A stretch of 64,000 bases of DNA from Symbiodinium natans (lineage: Eukaryota > Sar > Dinophyceae > Suessiales > Symbiodiniaceae), in the NCBI GenBank assembly GCA_905221605.1, contig CAJNDS010000267.1, forward strand, positions 118,574 through 182,573, in the 5' to 3' direction. Below the pieces are notes generated by a model. The model searched no databases. It worked only from the letters and a program-made list of their open reading frames with translations, and was not told the origin of the DNA. The translations under genes were made by a program, and so were the position numbers. Positions 61,321-64,000 of the stretch are shown here, one piece after another. The first letter of the stretch is position 1, and every line of letters starts with the position of its first letter.

Positions 61321-62096
61321 GAGTTTCGGGTCTTGCGTTAAGGGGTCAGGACTCTCAACTCTTCAACATAAGCTTTCGCGATGCGAAGCTTGGCCCATCT
61401 TGGCCCCAGACCCTAGACTCCACATGCCGCTCACGCAAATATTCGGGACGCCTAAACCCCAAAAACAAAAAGCTCACACCTGAATCACTCCCGCACCCTT
61501 CGGCAGTCGTCCGGACCATCCTCAGACATCGACAATCAACTCCCTTCCTTCAGACCGACCATACATCCCTTGCTGGGATTTAGGATTGGGGGCTGTGGGC
61601 TTCAAGCTTAACTTCTAAGCCCGGAAGGAAGCCACATCCTTTTATGTGATCATGCTGCCCTCTACCCGACATAGGGCACAAACACAGCTTAGTTGGGGTT
61701 ATGTGGCCATTGTCTTGGATAGGGGCATTTAGGGTCGGGGTAGCCTCGGATGCCACGGCATCCTGAAACAAATCCTCAGCCAGCAGCTCAAGCGTAGCCG
61801 CTCAGTCCAAAATGTCAGGAGCTCCTCTGCGCCCCACTGAACCCTAAGCCCCACGCTTCTACAGGACTTAGAGGTTCAAGGGCTTAGGCCAGCCGCCCTC
61901 GACCCTGCTTCGAAGCGATCAGGCTCAAAGGGTTCAGGGTTTAGGGGTAATGGTTGTAGGGTTTAGGATGTAAGATTTAGGGGAGGGTTATAGGGCTTGT
62001 AGGGTTTAGCTTGAACATGAACCCCCCCCCCCCAAATTACCAAGCCTAAAAACCTGTATAGTGTTTTTGGACTGTCATCTGGGGTGTTGTGTATAT

Positions 62097-62123
62097 ATGT
62101 ATACATATATATATATATTAAAT

Positions 62124-62157
<34 letters not shown>

Positions 62158-62376
62158 TGTATGTATGTATGTATGTATGTATGTATGTATGTATGTATGT
62201 ATGTATGTATGTATGTATGTATGTATGTTGTATGTATGTATGTATGTATGTATGTATGTATGTATGTATGTATGTATGTATGTATGTATGTATGTATGTA
62301 TGTATGTGTATATATATATATATATATAGAAGTCTATCTATCTTTATCTATGTATATATATATATATATCTACACA
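62097..62376. repeat. (GTAT)n microsatellite flanked by (TA)n
   Basis: About 44 copies of GTAT from 62129 to 62308 with one slip near 62227, flanked on both sides by (TA)n runs and a CTAT patch. The long Y/V/C/M-rich frame across it is repeat translation. Confidence 0.95.
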
Positions 62377-62430
62377 TATGGCCCCTATATGTCATAAACC
62401 CCAAACCCCGCATCCCCTGTGGCCCCCCCG

Positions 62431-64000
62431 AACCCCAAGGTGGCGGTCCAGATAGAGCTTGAGCCAACGGCGAAGACCGAGGCCGGTCTTTGGGGGTGGG
62501 GGGTCAAGAGGGCTTAAGGGGGGCTTAATGGGGGCTTAAGTCCGGGCTTAAGGGAGATCAAGAGGGGCTTTAAGTTTAACTGGCTTTAGAGGTTGAAGGG
62601 TTGTCGGGGTCCGGGTTGCGTTTTCTTTGGGAAGGTTGAGGTTTGGAGGTTTAGGGTTTCGCGAGAGTCTGTTTGTGGAATTCTTCTGTGGTCTTTAAGC
62701 GCAACGACTCCATGTCCCTTCGCTTGGTCTCCAGTAACCCCTCTAAGCCCTCCAAGCCTTGCTATAGACCATTGGAATAGACCAGTTAGAAATCCTGACG
62801 TTTGAGCCCTCAATCCTTGAACCCTGGGTTCTGAATCCTGAATCGAGGCGCGGTGCCTGCAGGCCCGGGCGGGTGCCGACGGCGTGGCGCGCTTCCAGGG
62901 CCACAGCGACTTCCACTTCCTGCCCCTTCTCGGAGGAGTTTCGACGTCTACTCGCGGTTTGGGGTTTAAGGGGCTGGATGGGCGGCACGACGCATGGAAG
63001 GCGAGGCTTTGAGCTTTGTCCGGGCTTAGGCATACGGAATTTGGAGGCTTTGTTGAACATTTCGGGGGGTGTTAGTGAGCAGAGGAACCACGGGGCTGGG
63101 CCGGGGTGTTGGCCAGGGTGGTGCAGTTGGGTTGTAGCATTTGGGATTTGATCCACAATTATACGGGGCCATTTTGGTGCCTTAAGCTGTATGGAACAGG
63201 GGGCGCTGGCCCCCTCCACCTTGGCCAGGTGTGTCTCGAGTAAGTTTCGGATGCTTACGAGGGGCTTGTGCCCGAGCTCCAGCCTGGGCCTAGAAGCTAT
63301 CGATGCCGTTTGCTCGGTGCTTTTGCCATAGACACCCCAACTGCGCTCCGAAACCCCACATACCGAAAACAGCTCGAGAAAAGCAACCTCCCTTTGCAAC
63401 CTACTCGCTGGTTCTTAGTAGGGTTTTCGAGGATGAGGGGCCCCCCCATATTCCCCGTCAAGGGCTTGTTATAGGGGCCCGAATCGACGCCCAGGCAGCC
63501 ATGTCAGCACCACGTCTTTCGGCTCCAGATAGGCGGCGAACAAGGTGGCCTGCAAGCAATTCCGATTGGCCCTGGAACCCTCACCTCTTCCACCCCCTTC
63601 AGAGGTCCCCTAAACTCAACTCAACCCCCCCCCCCAGCTCCCTCAACCCCCACCTCAAACACCTCAAGCAGACCCCTCAACCCCCCTTGTTGGACCCCCA
63701 AACTGCACGACCATCCTTCGACTGCTCCAGAGCCGCTGCTGCTGCTCCCTGCGCGGACCGACCGGTTTGGCAGCCCCTGGCCTCAGAACACACTTTGGTT
63801 TTTTTTTGGGGGGGGTGTCTTGAGGGCTCGAGGGTTTGTAGATGTTTGTAGGGTCTTGAGGGTTTAGAGTTGAGGAGAATGAGTTGGGTTCAGGAGCCCT
63901 CTAACCCCTAGACTTCAAGACTTCAAGGGCTCCTGAGACCAACAAACCGTCTGATTGTTTAGGCTGCAGAGCCTCAGGATGACTCAGCCCCAGAGGCCCC
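62431..64000 (+). CDS. Candidate exons of a gene running off the window end
   Basis: About 62431-62482 (KVAVQIELEPTAKTEA), about 62862-62935 (ARAGADGVARFQGHSDFHFL then PLLG) and 63965-64000 (AEPQDDSAPEA after a CTGCAG acceptor, cut by the window edge). Each lies at a C/A-rich to G/T-rich switch. 62482 is followed by runs of GGGGCTTAAG. No family was recognised; they may continue the exons at 60.8-61.3 kb. Confidence 0.35.

Noticed and set aside
62061-62462. 133-codon frame rich in MYVC
   Set aside because: Pure repeat translation of the GTAT microsatellite.

Overview
The window looks like nuclear DNA of a dinoflagellate; I cannot name the genus. The grounds are small exons scattered in large introns, introns that start with GC or GA as well as GT and end in AG before a G, plant-type TTTAGGG/CCCTAAA telomere-like words throughout the non-coding DNA, intronless ankyrin-type genes, a Ty1/copia element of the long dinoflagellate kind, and a spliced-leader-like 11-mer in its LTRs. 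All coding sequence that I trust is on the + strand. I see no bacterial operons, tRNA, rRNA or CRISPR.

Layout. 1-4 kb: exons of a gene with repeated p25-alpha (TPPP-like) tail motifs, followed by further unassigned exons to 7.5 kb. 7.5-14 kb: mostly non-coding, with a 0.7-kb AT-rich island (10.29-11.01 kb) carrying a decayed reading frame, and a few candidate exons. 14.2-28.5 kb: a multi-exon ABCG-type half transporter whose exons can be followed in order from Walker A through the signature, Walker B and H-loop to the membrane domain; an intronless ubiquitin-like/ankyrin gene (17.98-18.82 kb) sits inside one intron. 29-38.4 kb: gene-poor DNA with telomere-like arrays, a 575-bp tandem duplication, a 1.2-kb G-rich strand-biased block, and a 620-bp inverted-repeat element with an 8-bp target duplication inside telomere-like DNA. 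38.4-46.6 kb: exons of a mitochondrial-carrier-family gene with an intronless secreted cysteine-rich gene (42.62-43.11 kb) inside an intron. 47.72-59.54 kb: an apparently intact copia retrotransposon with identical 226-bp LTRs and a 5-bp target duplication. 60-64 kb: candidate exons of a further gene running off the end.

The two most striking points are these. (1) Introns are polarised: many begin G/T-rich (TTTAGGG-like) and end C/A-rich (CCCTAAA-like), so that their two ends are complementary. (2) The copia element is unusually equipped: a first ORF ending in a HAD-like domain, a methyltransferase-like domain between integrase and reverse transcriptase, three zinc-binding motifs besides the integrase one, about a dozen copies of one hairpin motif in coding and non-coding parts, and a spliced-leader-like string in each LTR.

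Exon boundaries were set by eye from reading frame, family match and splice-site fit; most are good to a few bases.
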